Shown here: positions 34,070-43,352 of the stretch, piece by piece
How positions within the stretch are numbered: the stretch's first letter is position 1
Layout: each line of letters starts with the position of its first letter
Source of the DNA: Salinicoccus sediminis
GTDB taxonomy: Bacteria; Bacillota; Bacilli; Staphylococcales; Salinicoccaceae
DNA length: 64,000 bases
Assembly (NCBI RefSeq): GCF_000986795.1
Contig: NZ_LAYZ01000001.1
Location: forward strand, 1 to 64,000
Direction of reading: 5' to 3'
Position numbers and translations under genes: made by a program
Notes under the pieces: model-generated
Database searches by the model: none
Seen by the model: only the letters and a program-made list of their open reading frames with translations
What the model was told of the DNA's origin: nothing

Positions 34070-36136
34070 ATGGCGGATAATTTGGTTATTGTCGAATCGC
34101 CGGCCAAAGCCAAAACCATCGAAAAGTACCTTGGTAAACGATACAAAGTCGTAGCTTCGATGGGGCATGTCCGAGATTTGCCTCGCAGTCAAACGGGGAT
34201 AGATACAGAAAATAATTACGAGCCTAAATACATTACCATTCGCGGCAAGGGGCCACTTCTCAAAGATTTAAAGAAGGAAGCCAAAAAAGCGAAGAAAATA
34301 TACCTGGCAAGTGACCCGGACCGCGAAGGTGAAGCCATTGCCTGGCATTTGAGCCATGCGCTTGGTGACGATAAAGATTATTACAGAGTTGTTTTCAACG
34401 AAATAACGAAAGATGCAGTCAAAGAGAGTTTCAAACATCCCGGGGAAATCAACCAGCAGCTGGTGGATGCCCAGCAGGCAAGGCGCATACTGGACCGGCT
34501 GGTAGGCTACAACATTTCACCTGTATTATGGAAGAAAGTGAAAAAAGGTCTGTCAGCCGGACGTGTGCAGTCTGTTGCACTGAGGCTTGTGATTGACCGT
34601 GAAAATGAAATACGGAACTTCAAGCCTGAAGAATACTGGACGATCACAGGACAGTTCAAACACGGACGCAGTTCTTTTGAGGGTAAATTCAACCGTCTTA
34701 AAGACGAAAAGATCAAGCTCAAAACAAAAGATGACGTGGATAAAGTGCTCGCACAGCTTGACGGGGATGAATTTAATGTAGATTCTGTCGAGAGGAAAGA
34801 GAAGAAAAGATTCCCGGCACAGCCGTTCACGACCTCATCACTGCAGCAGGAAGCGGCACGCAAACTGAACTTCAAAGCACGGAAGACGATGATGATCGCC
34901 CAGCAGCTGTATGAGGGGATTGATATCAAGCGTGAAGGCACAGTGGGCCTTATCACATATATGAGAACGGATTCCACAAGGATCTCGCCGGTTGCCCAAA
35001 AAGAGGCGACGGATTTCATACAGAAGGAATACGGTGATGAATATGTCGGCCGTAAAAAATCGGCCAAACAGTCCGAATCAAGCCAGGATGCACACGAGGC
35101 TGTCCGCCCGACTTCCGCCAACCGTACACCGGCGAATATGAAACAGTATCTTTCCCGTGATCAGTACAGACTCTACAAACTGATATGGGACCGTTTCATA
35201 GCGGGCAACATGGCTCCGGCCATACTCGATACCGTCAAGATGGATCTTTCCAATAACGGCGTCATCTTCAGAAGCAATGGACAGACGATCAAGTTCAAAG
35301 GGTTCATGCAGATCTATATTGAAGGAAATGACGACGGTGACGAAGACATGAACAACCGTCTTCCGGAAATTGCGGAAAATGAAATTGTCAAAAGTGAAAA
35401 AGTTGAACCGAAACAGCATTTCACACAGCCGCCGCCGAGATTTACTGAGGCGAGACTGGTAAAGACACTTGAAGAGCTGGGCATCGGCAGGCCGTCAACC
35501 TATGCACCGACCATCGATACGATACAAAAGCGCAATTATGTGAAGATGGACCAGAAGCGTTTCATGCCGACTGAGATCGGGGAGATCGTCAACCAGTCCA
35601 TGAACGAGTACTTCCCGGACATCATCGATGTCGACTTCACACGGACGATGGAAAAAAGTCTGGACGATATCGCAGAAGGCGATGCATCGTGGGTCAAGGT
35701 CATAGATGATTTCTACAAGGATTTCAGTCCGCAGGTGGAACGTGCGGATGAAGAGATGGAGAAAATCGAAATCAAGGATGAGCCGGCGGGCGAGGACTGT
35801 GAGAAATGCGGTTCACCGATGGTCTATAAGATGGGCCGCTACGGCAAGTTCATGGCCTGCTCCAACTTCCCCGACTGCAGGAACACAAAAGCCATCGTCA
35901 AGACGATCGGGGTCAAATGCCCGAAATGCAAAAACGGTGAAGTGGTTGAGAGGAAATCCAAAAAGAACCGTATCTTCTACGGATGCGACCAGTATCCTGA
36001 GTGCGACTTCATTTCGTGGGACCGTCCGATCGGCAGGAACTGTCCGAAATGCGACCATTATCTGGTGGAGACGAAAAAAGGCAAAAAAGCAAAAGTCAAA
36101 TGTACTAACTGTGATTACGAAGAAAAAGCCGAGTAA
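34070..36136 (+). CDS. topA: DNA topoisomerase I
   Basis: Type IA topoisomerase that relaxes negative supercoils. The 688-residue protein has the Toprim start [18 protein letters not shown] with the acidic [14 protein letters not shown] motif, the active-site tyrosine in [10 protein letters not shown], and a C-terminal tail with three four-cysteine zinc ribbons (CEKC...CSNFPDC; CPKC...CDQYPEC; CPKC...CTNC). The start [11 protein letters not shown] follows AAGGAGG; the track upstream of it covers the promoter. Confidence 0.96.
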   Translation: MADNLVIVESPAKAKTIEKYLGKRYKVVASMGHVRDLPRSQTGIDTENNYEPKYITIRGKGPLLKDLKKEAKKAKKIYLASDPDREGEAIAWHLSHALGDDKDYYRVVFNEITKDAVKESFKHPGEINQQLVDAQQARRILDRLVGYNISPVLWKKVKKGLSAGRVQSVALRLVIDRENEIRNFKPEEYWTITGQFKHGRSSFEGKFNRLKDEKIKLKTKDDVDKVLAQLDGDEFNVDSVERKEKKRFPAQPFTTSSLQQEAARKLNFKARKTMMIAQQLYEGIDIKREGTVGLITYMRTDSTRISPVAQKEATDFIQKEYGDEYVGRKKSAKQSESSQDAHEAVRPTSANRTPANMKQYLSRDQYRLYKLIWDRFIAGNMAPAILDTVKMDLSNNGVIFRSNGQTIKFKGFMQIYIEGNDDGDEDMNNRLPEIAENEIVKSEKVEPKQHFTQPPPRFTEARLVKTLEELGIGRPSTYAPTIDTIQKRNYVKMDQKRFMPTEIGEIVNQSMNEYFPDIIDVDFTRTMEKSLDDIAEGDASWVKVIDDFYKDFSPQVERADEEMEKIEIKDEPAGEDCEKCGSPMVYKMGRYGKFMACSNFPDCRNTKAIVKTIGVKCPKCKNGEVVERKSKKNRIFYGCDQYPECDFISWDRPIGRNCPKCDHYLVETKKGKKAKVKCTNCDYEEKAE

Positions 36137-36140
36137 ATTG

Positions 36141-36171
36141 AAATACCCATATGCAGATATGGGTATTTTTT
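36141..36171 (+). terminator. Terminator after topA
   Basis: Perfect 12-base stem AAATACCCATAT / ATATGGGTATTT with GCAG loop and T run, five bases after the stop. Confidence 0.9.
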
Positions 36172-36234
36172 GCTTGTGCAAAAAATGTTTTAATAATATT
36201 CATTAAATTTTGTGCATTTTTGCCGTGGATAGTT

Positions 36235-36330
36235 TACAATATATGATTGGGAACTGGAGGACGGCGTCAAAAGCACGCATTCAAATGCGAACCTCTTATC
36301 ATTTGTATGATTTTTTGTAATTGTGATAAG
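36235..36330 (+). other. Structured intergenic element before xerC, possible short RNA or leader
   Basis: TACAAT (36235-36240) could be a -10 box, with TTGTGC 19 bases upstream as a weak -35. Downstream are a hairpin CGCATT-CA-AATGCG (36276-36289) and a terminator-like hairpin ATCAT-TTGT-ATGAT followed by TTTTT (36298-36316). CTTATCA (36295-36301) can alternatively pair with TGATAAG (36324-36330), just before the xerC ribosome-binding site. The element lies where trmFO is found in relatives. No known family recognised. Confidence 0.4.
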
Positions 36331-36338
36331 ATTCAGAT

Positions 36339-36348
36339 AAAGGAGGTG
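36339..36348 (+). promoter_or_regulatory. xerC ribosome-binding site
   Basis: AAAGGAGGTG is a near-perfect match to the 16S rRNA end. The only in-frame codon at standard distance is ATC at 36354, seven bases after GGAGG; no ATG, GTG or TTG in the xerC frame lies between the TAA at 36327 and the GTG at 36417. Confidence 0.8.
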
Positions 36349-36353
36349 GGCGT

Positions 36354-37229
36354 ATCCGCTACCTTGACCAGTTTCTGGATCAGCTGGCATTCCAGCGCAA
36401 CCTGTCGGGACATACTGTGACGAATTATAAAAGGGATATCCTCGAATTCGAAAAATTCCTGAAAGCAGAATCGCTTGTTCCGGAGCAGTTCAAATACATG
36501 GATGCCAGGAACTATCTCAACAGGCTCTATGAAAAAAAATTGAAGAAAACTACGGTATCCAGGAAGATATCTTCATTGAGGAGCTTTTATAATTATCTTC
36601 TGGACCGCAATATTGTGGCTGCCAACCCATTCAGCAGCCTGCCGAACCCGAAGCAGGAAAAGCCGTTGCCGGGTTTTCTTTACGAAAATGAAATCAGTGC
36701 GCTGTTCGATGGTCTGGATCGGACTTCGGGCATGTATATGAGAGACCTCGCCCTGCTGGAACTGCTCTATGCAACAGGCATCCGTGCCTCCGAACTTTTG
36801 GGGCTGAACCTTTCAGATATCGACTTCAATCATTCATTCATCAAAGTACGGGGCAAGGGCGGCAAAGAAAGGGTTGTCCCTTTCGGGAGCAGGGCATCGC
36901 GTGCCCTCCGGGACTACATTGAGGCACACCGGAGGGCGATTGATGACGGCGGAGCGTTCTGGATCAACCACAGGGGCGGCCCATTGACCTCCCGCGGGCT
37001 GAGGTATGTCCTCGATATGATGGTCAAAAAGAGTGCGAGTGATTTTCATATACATCCGCACAAGATCAGGCACAGTTTTGCGACGCACCTGCTCAATAAT
37101 GGAGCAGATCTCAGGGCGGTGCAGGATCTGCTCGGACATGAATCTCTTTCTACAACCCAGAGATATACCCATGTCTCCAAGGAACAGCTGAGGAAGACGT
37201 ATTTGGAACATCATCCAGCAAATAAGTAA
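36354..37229 (+). CDS. xerC: Tyrosine recombinase XerC, apparent AUC start
   Basis: Resolves chromosome dimers at dif with XerD. The catalytic residues are all visible: Arg in [12 protein letters not shown], Lys in [11 protein letters not shown], His-x-x-Arg in [11 protein letters not shown], His in LLGHESLS and Tyr in TTQRYTHVS. The N-terminal SAM-like domain is homologous from [20 protein letters not shown], which is in frame upstream of the first conventional start (GTG 36417). Starting at ATC 36354 gives 291 residues, near the family's usual 298; GTG would give 270 and cut the first helix. A sequencing error at this codon is the main alternative. Followed 11 bases later by hslV. Confidence 0.85.
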   Translation: MRYLDQFLDQLAFQRNLSGHTVTNYKRDILEFEKFLKAESLVPEQFKYMDARNYLNRLYEKKLKKTTVSRKISSLRSFYNYLLDRNIVAANPFSSLPNPKQEKPLPGFLYENEISALFDGLDRTSGMYMRDLALLELLYATGIRASELLGLNLSDIDFNHSFIKVRGKGGKERVVPFGSRASRALRDYIEAHRRAIDDGGAFWINHRGGPLTSRGLRYVLDMMVKKSASDFHIHPHKIRHSFATHLLNNGADLRAVQDLLGHESLSTTQRYTHVSKEQLRKTYLEHHPANK

Positions 37230-37240
37230 GAGGTGGAAAA

Positions 37241-37780
37241 ATGGCTATTAAAGGAACGACGATATTTGCCATCCGTCATCAGGACAGGATGGCGATGGCC
37301 GGGGACGGTCAGGTCACACTTGGCAACCAGGTGGTGATGAAGCATACTGCACGGAAGGTCAGGCGCCTGTTCGACGATACAGTGGTGGCGGGCTTTGCGG
37401 GCAGTGTGGCGGATGCGTTCACACTGTTTGAAAAATTCGAGGCCAATCTCCATGCATATAACGGAAACCTGGCGCGTGCCGCTGTTGAACTCGCCAAAGA
37501 GTGGAGGGGGGATAAGATCCTCCGGCAGCTCGAGGCGATGCTGATTGTCATGGATAAGGAGTCCATGCTGCTGGTAAGCGGCACGGGGGAGGTCATCGAG
37601 CCGGATGACGGCATACTCGCCATCGGCAGCGGCGGCAACTATGCGCTGGCTGCGGGACGGGCGATGAAACGTCACGGGGAAGGTCTTGATGCGGAAACAA
37701 TCGCGCGGGACAGCCTTCAGGTTGCCAGTGAAATATGTGTATTCACCAATGATAATATCATTGTGGAAACGATAGATTAA
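37241..37780 (+). CDS. hslV: ATP-dependent protease peptidase subunit HslV (ClpQ)
   Basis: Proteasome-like peptidase that works with HslU. The 179-residue protein has the beta-subunit pattern: catalytic threonine exposed by processing before TTIFAIRH (Thr6), [24 protein letters not shown] and [15 protein letters not shown] short propeptide as in staphylococci rather than the single Met of E. coli. Start follows AAGAGGTGG; hslU is 14 bases downstream. Confidence 0.95.
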   Translation: MAIKGTTIFAIRHQDRMAMAGDGQVTLGNQVVMKHTARKVRRLFDDTVVAGFAGSVADAFTLFEKFEANLHAYNGNLARAAVELAKEWRGDKILRQLEAMLIVMDKESMLLVSGTGEVIEPDDGILAIGSGGNYALAAGRAMKRHGEGLDAETIARDSLQVASEICVFTNDNIIVETID

Positions 37781-37794
37781 AGGAGCGTCTATAA

Positions 37795-39165
37795 GTGAAA
37801 CAGAATCTTTCTCCACGTGAGATAACTGCACGTCTTGATGAGGATATCATCGGTCAGGATGATGCGAAGCGCAAAGTTGCGATAGCAATGCGGAACAGAT
37901 TCAGAAGGATGCAGCTCGATGACGGGCTGAAAGACGAAGTGATTCCCAAGAACATCCTTATGATTGGACCGACAGGAGTAGGGAAAACAGAAATAGCAAG
38001 ACGGATGGCGAAGCTTACAGGAGCGCCTTTCACCAAAGTGGAAGCGACGAAGTTCACTGAAGTGGGCTACGTCGGCCGGGATGTTGAAAGCATGGTGCGC
38101 GACCTCGTTGAAGCAGGCGTCCGGATTGTCAAGGACAGGCAGATGGAGATCGTCGCCGAAGATGCCGCGAACCTGGCCGAAGAACGGCTGGTCGGTCTGC
38201 TTGCACCGGGAGTGAAACGCACCAAGCAGTCGAACAATCCTTTTGAGATGCTCATGAACCAGCAGGGCGGTGAGGAATATGAAGAGGTGACGGATGAGGT
38301 GCGGCAAAAGCGCATGTCACTCCGCGACAAACTGAAGGCCGGGCTTCTGGAAGATGAGAAAGTGACTGTCGAAGTCGAGCAGAGCCAGAATCCGATGGGC
38401 ATGATGATGCCCGGCATGGATGAGGGCGGTATGCAGGACATGCTGAAGCAGTTCATGCCGAAGAAAAAGCACAAGCGCACGATGCCTGTCAAAAAGGCCC
38501 GTGAATATCTGCAGCGTGAAGAAGCGGAAAAGATCATTGATACCGACACCGTGAATTCTGAAGCGATAGAACTTGCAGAAACAATGGGGATCATTTTCAT
38601 CGATGAGATGGACAAGATCGCCAAAGGCGGCCAGAACTCGGGCGATGTTTCGCGTGAAGGAGTCCAGCGGGACATCCTGCCGATTGTCGAAGGCAGTACG
38701 ATCCAGACCAAATACGGGCCGGTGGATACCGACCATATCCTGTTCATCGGCGCCGGAGCATTCCATGTCGCCAAACCGAGCGACCTGATACCGGAGCTCC
38801 AGGGGCGTTTCCCGATCCGGGTCGAACTGGGAAAGCTGAAAGCGGAGGACTTCGAAAATATTTTGAGGGAACCGAGGAGTTCCCTGCTGAAACAGTATGA
38901 AGCCCTGCTGTCGACAGAAGGTGTAACGATTTCATTCACCGATGAAGCGGTTGGCGAACTTGCACAAATCGCATTCGAGGTAAATTCGGATACGGATGAT
39001 ATCGGGGCGCGGCGCCTGCACACGATACTCGAGACACTGCTTGAAGAACTGCTTTTTGAAGCAAGCGGAATGCAGGGCGCACATGTTGAAATCACAAGGC
39101 AGTACGTAACAGCAAGACTGGACAAAATAAAATCAGACAAGAATCTGAGCGCATTTATCTTATAA
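37795..39165 (+). CDS. hslU: ATP-dependent protease ATPase subunit HslU (ClpY)
   Basis: Hexameric unfoldase of the HslVU protease. The 456-residue AAA+ protein has Walker [10 protein letters not shown] (about 60-68), the pore-loop [10 protein letters not shown], the inserted I domain (about 110-240, with a Met/Gly-rich stretch), Walker [10 protein letters not shown] and the C-terminal HslV-activating end LSAFIL. It starts at GTG 37795 after AAGGAGCG. codY follows 18 bases later. Confidence 0.95.
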   Translation: MKQNLSPREITARLDEDIIGQDDAKRKVAIAMRNRFRRMQLDDGLKDEVIPKNILMIGPTGVGKTEIARRMAKLTGAPFTKVEATKFTEVGYVGRDVESMVRDLVEAGVRIVKDRQMEIVAEDAANLAEERLVGLLAPGVKRTKQSNNPFEMLMNQQGGEEYEEVTDEVRQKRMSLRDKLKAGLLEDEKVTVEVEQSQNPMGMMMPGMDEGGMQDMLKQFMPKKKHKRTMPVKKAREYLQREEAEKIIDTDTVNSEAIELAETMGIIFIDEMDKIAKGGQNSGDVSREGVQRDILPIVEGSTIQTKYGPVDTDHILFIGAGAFHVAKPSDLIPELQGRFPIRVELGKLKAEDFENILREPRSSLLKQYEALLSTEGVTISFTDEAVGELAQIAFEVNSDTDDIGARRLHTILETLLEELLFEASGMQGAHVEITRQYVTARLDKIKSDKNLSAFIL

Positions 39166-39183
39166 TCATAAAGGAGAAAAAGA

Positions 39184-39954
39184 ATGAACAGTCTATTACA
39201 GAAAACAAGGGAAATCAACAAATTGATACAGGGAAACAAGGGGATCAAGGTCGACTTCAAGGAAGTGTCCGAAATTGTAAGCAGCGTACTTGTATGTAAT
39301 GCATTCATCGTATCCCGCAAAGGCAAAGTGCTGGGATTCGGCGTGAACTCAGAAATCACGAATCCAAGGATCAGGGAAATGCTCGAAAACCGCAGGTTCC
39401 CTGACGAGTATGTAAGCAAAATCATGAAGCTAGATGAAACACACGAAAACATCAAGTTCGAAGATCCGATGACAATCTTCCCGGCAGAAGATTCTTTCCA
39501 GGATTCCGAAACATGCATCGTTCCGATCAGCGGCGGCGGTGAACGTCTCGGCACACTGATCCTCGGACGCGTCACTGAAGCGTTCTCGGAAGATGATCTG
39601 GTTCTTGCGGAATATGCAGGCACTGTAGTCGGCATGGAAGTGCTGAGGGAGAAGCAGGAGGAAATCGAGAAGAAAGCGCGTGACAAAGCGAGCATCGCGA
39701 TGGCCATCCGCTCCCTTTCCTATTCAGAACGGGAAGCGATAGAGCACATCTTCGAAGAACTCGACGCAGACGAAGGACTGCTTGTCGCTTCCAAAGTTGC
39801 CGACCGCGTGGGCATTACACGTTCAGTCATCGTCAACGCACTGCGCAAGCTTGAAAGTGCAGGCGTTATCGAATCAAGGTCACTCGGCATGAAAGGTACA
39901 TTCATCAAAGTCAAGAAAGAGGACTTCCTTCCCGAACTCAGAAAGGAAAGCTGA
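39184..39954 (+). CDS. codY: GTP-sensing transcriptional pleiotropic repressor CodY
   Basis: Senses GTP and branched-chain amino acids and represses nutrient acquisition and metabolism genes. The 256-residue protein has the N-terminal GAF domain, the [11 protein letters not shown] strand, and a C-terminal winged helix with [21 protein letters not shown] and the [12 protein letters not shown] wing. It is last in the xerC-hslV-hslU-codY operon, as in Bacillus. Start follows AAAGGAG. Confidence 0.96.
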   Translation: MNSLLQKTREINKLIQGNKGIKVDFKEVSEIVSSVLVCNAFIVSRKGKVLGFGVNSEITNPRIREMLENRRFPDEYVSKIMKLDETHENIKFEDPMTIFPAEDSFQDSETCIVPISGGGERLGTLILGRVTEAFSEDDLVLAEYAGTVVGMEVLREKQEEIEKKARDKASIAMAIRSLSYSEREAIEHIFEELDADEGLLVASKVADRVGITRSVIVNALRKLESAGVIESRSLGMKGTFIKVKKEDFLPELRKES

Positions 39955-39958
39955 TTTT

Positions 39959-39977
39959 AATGTTTGATTTAAACATT
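39959..39977 (+). repeat. Inverted repeat overlapping the rpsB promoter
   Basis: AATGTTT-GATTT-AAACATT has perfect seven-base arms. It begins four bases after the codY stop and covers the -35 box of the rpsB promoter. It has no T run, so it is not an obvious terminator, and it does not match the CodY box. Confidence 0.5.
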
Positions 39978-39992
39978 GGAATATGATATATT
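39964..39992 (+). promoter_or_regulatory. Promoter of rpsB
   Basis: TTGATT (39964-39969), 17 bases, TATATT (39987-39992), about 110 bases before the rpsB start. Confidence 0.55.
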
Positions 39993-39995
39993 ATT

Positions 39996-40090
39996 AAACG
40001 GCTGAATTACAGCCCCATTACACACAGTACTGTCAATTGCTGACAGGTGCCGTTTGGTCGTCACCATAGCAGTACTGGAGGAAAAACCTG
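39996..40090 (+). ncRNA. Structured 5' leader of rpsB
   Basis: The leader can fold into an outer stem AAACG(GC)/(GC)CGTTT (39996-40002 with 40049-40055) enclosing hairpins GCTG-AATTA-CAGC and CTGTCA-ATTGC-TGACAG. CAGTACTG occurs at 40025-40032 and again at 40070-40077 and could pair in an alternative fold. Leaders of rpsB are known sites of S2 autoregulation in several bacteria; identity with a described family was not checked. Confidence 0.55.
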
Positions 40091-40104
40091 AGGAGGAAAT
40101 ATCA

Positions 40105-40872
40105 ATGGCAGTTATTACTATGAAACAATTGCTCGAAGCTGGTGTACACTTCGGTCACCAGACTCGCCGCTGGAACCCTAAGATGAAGAGATACATCTTC
40201 ACTGAAAGGAACGGCATCTATATCATCGACCTGCAGAAGACGGTCAAGAAAGTGGCGGAAGCATACGACTTCGTGAAAAGCATTTCCGAAGACGGGGGCA
40301 AGATCCTGTTTGTAGGTACAAAGAAACAGGCTCAGGAAGCGATCAGAGAAGAAGCTGAAAGAGCTGGCCAGCTTTTCGTAAACGAAAGATGGCTCGGTGG
40401 TATCCTTACCAACTACAAAACAATCTCCAAGCGTATCAAGCGCATCTCTGAAATCGAAAAGATGGAAGCGGATGGAACGTTTGAAGTACTTCCTAAAAAA
40501 GAAGTCACTGAACTCCGCAAAGAGTATGACCGTTTGAACAAATTCCTCGGCGGAATCCGTGAGATGAAAGAAATGCCTAAGGCGCTCTTCATCGTGGACC
40601 CTAGGAAAGAACGCAATGCGATCATGGAAGCTAAAAAACTCAACATTCCAATCGTTGCAATGGTCGACACTAACTGTGATCCGGACGAAATCGATTATGT
40701 CATCCCTGCAAACGACGATGCAATCCGTGCTGTAAGGCTTATGACAAGCAAAATGGCGGACGCTGTCCTTGAAGGCCAGCAAGGCGTTTCCGACGAGGAA
40801 ATCGCACAGGAACAGAACATCGACATGTCAGAAGCCTCTGAAGAAGAGACTGCTGAAGCAGGCGAAAGATAA
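40105..40872 (+). CDS. rpsB: 30S ribosomal protein S2
   Basis: The 255-residue protein has the S2 pattern [45 protein letters not shown] and [12 protein letters not shown], and an acidic tail ending [10 protein letters not shown]. Start MAVITMKQL follows GAGGAGG at 40105; earlier in-frame starts lie in the leader. A partial terminator separates it from tsf, the usual arrangement. Confidence 0.97.
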   Translation: MAVITMKQLLEAGVHFGHQTRRWNPKMKRYIFTERNGIYIIDLQKTVKKVAEAYDFVKSISEDGGKILFVGTKKQAQEAIREEAERAGQLFVNERWLGGILTNYKTISKRIKRISEIEKMEADGTFEVLPKKEVTELRKEYDRLNKFLGGIREMKEMPKALFIVDPRKERNAIMEAKKLNIPIVAMVDTNCDPDEIDYVIPANDDAIRAVRLMTSKMADAVLEGQQGVSDEEIAQEQNIDMSEASEEETAEAGER

Positions 40873-40889
40873 TAAATTTTTGAAACAAC

Positions 40890-40922
40890 GGTGATAAGTA
40901 TATTATTCTTATCACCTTTTTT
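40890..40922 (+). terminator. Terminator between rpsB and tsf
   Basis: Perfect 9-base stem GGTGATAAG / CTTATCACC, nine-base loop, six T residues. Read-through into tsf is likely since no separate promoter was identified there. Confidence 0.85.
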
Positions 40923-40982
40923 AAAAGATGGACAGACTGTTTCCATCGGCTTATGAAAAACATTAGTACAGGAGGATGTATT

Positions 40983-41861
40983 ATGGCTATTTCAGCAAAA
41001 TTAGTTAAAGAACTACGTGAAAAAACAGGTGCAGGCATGATGGACTGCAAAAAAGCCCTCCAGGAAACTGACGGTGACCTTGATAAAGCGGCTGACTATC
41101 TTCGCGAAAAAGGCATCGCCAAAGCTGCCAAAAAGGCAGACCGCATCGCGGCGGAAGGTCTTGTCGGCGTAAAATCCCAGGGCAACTCTGCAGCAATCGT
41201 TGAAATCAACTCTGAAACTGACTTCGTTGCAAGGAACGAGAGCTTCCAGAATCTGGTCAACGACGTTGCAAACCACATCCTTGAAACGAAACCGGCGGAT
41301 CTTGAAGCATTGAATGCTTCTGAAATGAACGGCAAGAAAGTTGAAGAGGTCATCACTGAAGCGGTATCCAAAATCGGTGAAAAGCTGACTCTCAGAAGAT
41401 TTGCAGTAGCTGAGAAGACAGACAACGATTCATTCGGTGAATATCTCCACATGGGCGGCCGCATCGGCGTGCTTACGATCGTTGAAGGTTCCACAGATGA
41501 GCAGGCTGCGAAAGATGTTGCCATGCACGCAGCTGCACTGAACCCTAAATACGTTTCAAAAGATGATGTATCCCAGGAAGAACTGGCTCACGAAAGAGAA
41601 GTTCTGAAGCAGCAGGCCCTGAACGAAGGCAAACCGGAAAACATCGTGGACAAGATGGTTGAAGGAAGAATGCGCAAGTATCTCGAAGAGATCTGCATCG
41701 TCGACCAGCCGTTCGTCAAAGATTCAGATCAGACTGTTGAACAGTTCCTGAAATCCAAAGGCGGTACGCTTAAAGACTTTATCCGTTTTGAAGTTGGGGA
41801 AGGTATCGAGAAGAGAGAAGAAAACTTCGCTGACGAAGTTCTCGGTCAGGTCAATAAGTAA
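40983..41861 (+). CDS. tsf: Translation elongation factor Ts
   Basis: Nucleotide exchange factor for EF-Tu. The 292-residue protein has the N-terminal UBA-like domain ([20 protein letters not shown]), the dimer core with [10 protein letters not shown] and the repeated HMGGRIGVL segment. Start MAISAKL follows AGGAGG; ten further residues upstream are open but precede that site. Confidence 0.96.
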   Translation: MAISAKLVKELREKTGAGMMDCKKALQETDGDLDKAADYLREKGIAKAAKKADRIAAEGLVGVKSQGNSAAIVEINSETDFVARNESFQNLVNDVANHILETKPADLEALNASEMNGKKVEEVITEAVSKIGEKLTLRRFAVAEKTDNDSFGEYLHMGGRIGVLTIVEGSTDEQAAKDVAMHAAALNPKYVSKDDVSQEELAHEREVLKQQALNEGKPENIVDKMVEGRMRKYLEEICIVDQPFVKDSDQTVEQFLKSKGGTLKDFIRFEVGEGIEKREENFADEVLGQVNK

Positions 41862-41863
41862 TG

Positions 41864-41890
41864 AAAAAGACACTTCGGTGTCTTTTTTTC
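41864..41890 (+). terminator. Terminator after tsf
   Basis: Stem AAAAAGACAC / GTGTCTTTTT closed by a stable TTCG tetraloop, followed by further T residues. Confidence 0.92.
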
Positions 41891-41930
41891 TAAATGAATA
41901 TTCAACAATAATAGATAAGGATGAAGATAT

Positions 41931-42653
41931 ATGCCTGAAACTTCCAAATATAATCGTATCGTACTGAAATTGAGCGGAGAAGCACTGGCGGGAGATGAAG
42001 GCTTCGGCATCAATCCGGTGGTCATCAAAAATATTGCAGAGCAGGTTGCAGGGGCCAAGGAGCTCGGTGTAGAAATCGCGGTCATCGTAGGCGGCGGCAA
42101 CATATGGCGCGGCAAGATCGGAAGCGACCTCGGCATGGACCGCGGGACTGCGGATTACATGGGCATGCTTGCCACTGTGATGAACTCCCTTGCACTGCAG
42201 GACAGCCTTGAACAGCTCGGCTGTGAAACTCGTGTGCTCACCTCGATTGAAATGAAACAGGTTGCGGAACCTTATATCAGAAGACGTGCGATCAGACACC
42301 TTGAAAAGGGCCGCATCGTAATCTTCGCCGCAGGCATCGGCAACCCTTACTTCTCCACTGATACTACTGCGGCGCTCCGTGCGGCGGAAGTGGAGGCGGA
42401 CGTAATCCTGATGGGCAAAAACAATGTGGACGGTGTTTATTCCGCAGATCCGAAATTCGACAGCGGTGCCTATAAGTACGATACACTGACATATATGGAA
42501 ATGCTCCAGGAGAACCTCCAGGTGATGGATGCCACAGCTTCATCCTTTTGTATGGACAATGATATACCGCTTGTGGTATTTTCGATTACAGAAGATGGTA
42601 ATATCAAGCGTGCTGTGTCAGGAGAGACAATCGGTACGTTTATCAAAAAGTAA
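41931..42653 (+). CDS. pyrH: Uridylate kinase
   Basis: Phosphorylates UMP to UDP. The 240-residue amino acid kinase fold protein has [22 protein letters not shown], the [14 protein letters not shown] segment and [12 protein letters not shown]. It precedes frr by 15 bases. Its ribosome-binding site (GGATG) is weaker than that of its neighbours. Confidence 0.96.
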   Translation: MPETSKYNRIVLKLSGEALAGDEGFGINPVVIKNIAEQVAGAKELGVEIAVIVGGGNIWRGKIGSDLGMDRGTADYMGMLATVMNSLALQDSLEQLGCETRVLTSIEMKQVAEPYIRRRAIRHLEKGRIVIFAAGIGNPYFSTDTTAALRAAEVEADVILMGKNNVDGVYSADPKFDSGAYKYDTLTYMEMLQENLQVMDATASSFCMDNDIPLVVFSITEDGNIKRAVSGETIGTFIKK

Positions 42654-42668
42654 TGGGAGAGAAAGACA

Positions 42669-43226
42669 ATGAGTGAAGCAGTATTGAAAGATGCAAAAGG
42701 GAAGATGCAGAAATCCCTTGAAAGCCTGCAGCGTGACCTTGCGGCGATCCGTACAGGGCATGCCAATGCAAGCATGCTTGACCGTGTGACAGTGGATTAC
42801 TACGGTGCACCGACACCCATCAACCAGCTGGCGGGGATTGCGGTGCCTGAAGCGCGCATGCTTACAGTGACACCTTATGACAAAGGCTCTGTCGATGATG
42901 TGCTGAAAGCGATCCAGCAGGCCGACCTTGGCGTCAATCCGACAAGCGACGGCACGATGATCCGCATCACTGTGCCACAGCTGACTGAAGAACGCCGCAA
43001 GGAATTCGTCAAGGATGCACGCCGGGAAGGCGAAAATGCCAAAGTTGCAATACGCAATATCCGCCGTGAAGCCAATGATGAGTTCAAGAAGATGGAAAAA
43101 GACGGCGATATCAGTGAAGATGAACTGAGAGGCTACAATGATGATGTCCAGAAGCTCACTGATGATTACATCGCAAAAGTCGACTCTGCATGTGATGATA
43201 AAGAGAAGGATATCTTGGAAGTTTAA
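42669..43226 (+). CDS. frr: Ribosome recycling factor
   Basis: Splits post-termination ribosomes with EF-G. The 185-residue protein has the helical core with [18 protein letters not shown]-like start, [13 protein letters not shown], and the C-terminal [14 protein letters not shown] helix. Start follows GGGAGAGAAAG. A terminator follows. Confidence 0.96.
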   Translation: MSEAVLKDAKGKMQKSLESLQRDLAAIRTGHANASMLDRVTVDYYGAPTPINQLAGIAVPEARMLTVTPYDKGSVDDVLKAIQQADLGVNPTSDGTMIRITVPQLTEERRKEFVKDARREGENAKVAIRNIRREANDEFKKMEKDGDISEDELRGYNDDVQKLTDDYIAKVDSACDDKEKDILEV

Positions 43227-43236
43227 TCTATCCTTT

Positions 43237-43264
43237 ACAGGCGGGATTTCCTGCCTGTTTTTTT
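43237..43264 (+). terminator. Terminator after frr
   Basis: Stem ACAGGCGGG / CCTGCCTGT (one wobble pair), short loop, seven T residues. Confidence 0.88.
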
Positions 43265-43268
43265 ATGT

Positions 43269-43285
43269 CCCCCGCTCCGCGGGGG
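43269..43285 (+). repeat. GC-rich hairpin between frr and uppS
   Basis: Perfect seven-base stem CCCCCGC / GCGGGGG with TCC loop, a few bases after the frr terminator T run. It has no T run of its own and stands out by its pure GC stem. Confidence 0.5.
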
Positions 43286-43294
43286 ATAAAGTGA

Positions 43295-43323
43295 TTGAGG
43301 ACAGTTTGCTCTCGATGTATACT
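43295..43323 (+). promoter_or_regulatory. Promoter of uppS-cdsA-dxr-rseP-proS
   Basis: TTGAGG (43295-43300), 17 bases, TATACT (43318-43323), 29 bases before the uppS start. Confidence 0.6.
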
Positions 43324-43352
43324 ATTAAATATAATGCTTTTGGAGGATTAAC

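Noticed and set aside
36346-36420. 24-codon GTG frame ending four bases into the GTG at 36417, resembling a leader peptide coupled to xerC
   Set aside because: The start codon overlaps the ribosome-binding site itself, and the xerC frame in the same bases encodes conserved XerC residues.
38067-39707. Long open frame of 546 codons on the minus strand, opposite hslU and codY
   Set aside because: Ser/Ile-rich shadow frame with no family resemblance and no ribosome-binding site; the opposite strand encodes clear HslU and CodY.
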